Source: Opitutaceae bacterium
GTDB taxonomy: Bacteria > Verrucomicrobiota > Verrucomicrobiae > Opitutales > Opitutaceae
Length of the DNA: 6,086 bases
NCBI GenBank assembly: GCA_031266495.1
Contig: JAISAX010000680.1
Location: 1-6,086 of the forward strand
Reading direction: 5' to 3'
In this document: positions 6,052 through 6,086 of the stretch, in pieces
How the letters are laid out: every line of letters starts with the position of its first letter
Numbering within the stretch: position 1 is the stretch's first letter
Program-made: the position numbers and the translations under genes
The notes under the pieces: generated by a model
The model's database searches: none
Told to the model about the DNA's origin: nothing
Seen by the model: only the letters and a program-made list of their open reading frames with translations

Positions 6052-6086
6052 TGCCTGTTTATATAAACGGAAAACGCGCCGCCTCG
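6051..6086 (+). CDS. Start of an unidentified gene, 3' truncated
   Basis: ATG at 6051 shares its A with the TGA stop of the second fibre (TGATG) and follows a strong AGGAGG. The visible residues are MPVYINGKRAAS, after which the window ends. Spacing and overlap make it a genuine gene of the same operon. Twelve residues are too few to name it; a fibre tip, a fibre assembly chaperone or another small tail protein would all fit the position. Confidence 0.7.
   Translation, partial: MPVYINGKRAAS

Overview
This window is part of the baseplate and tail-fibre module of a contractile-tailed (myovirus-type) phage or prophage. Six complete genes and two truncated ones all lie on the + strand and follow one another closely. 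I see no RNA gene, CRISPR array, IS element, integrase or host housekeeping gene. No promoter or terminator is convincing, which fits one late operon that is transcribed from upstream and continues past the right edge.

Layout: the C-terminal part of a baseplate hub-like protein (2-442) overlaps by ATGA a spike protein with a Gp138-type N-terminal domain (439-1077). A 100-base gap follows, holding GC-rich hairpins and a tandem heptamer. Next come a gp25/XkdS-like wedge protein (1178-1540), a baseplate J-like protein (1533-2726) and a DUF2612-type tail protein (2716-3444), each overlapping its neighbour. A second gap of 101 bases is pyrimidine-rich and has CTCCCAT repeats. Then come two tail-fibre proteins that share a duplicated N-terminal anchor (3546-4637 and 4663-6051), and the first 12 codons of another gene from 6051.

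How the genes work together (inference from the families): the hub and spike form the central membrane-piercing axis. The wedge, J and DUF2612 proteins form the surrounding plate. The two fibre proteins would attach to the plate through their common N-terminal domain and present different distal parts. The first fibre ends in a collar-like tip. The second has a stalk that ends in an alanine-rich coiled coil and an acidic proline-rich tail.

Host: the DNA is GC-rich, with strong C-ending codon preference in the J and DUF2612 genes. Heptamer repeats of the GTCCATA type between GC hairpins, and CTCCCAT-rich gaps, remind me of intergenic DNA in Opitutaceae (Verrucomicrobiota). That is recollection only, and host assignment is low confidence. 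Base and codon use changes along the window (AGG arginine in the first fibre, AT-richer patches in the second), consistent with phage mosaicism.

The most unusual items are the hairpin-heptamer-hairpin element in the first gap, the parallel between the two roughly 100-base gaps, an 8-base inverted repeat with rare leucine codons inside the spike gene, and the duplicated fibre anchor followed by unrelated distal parts.
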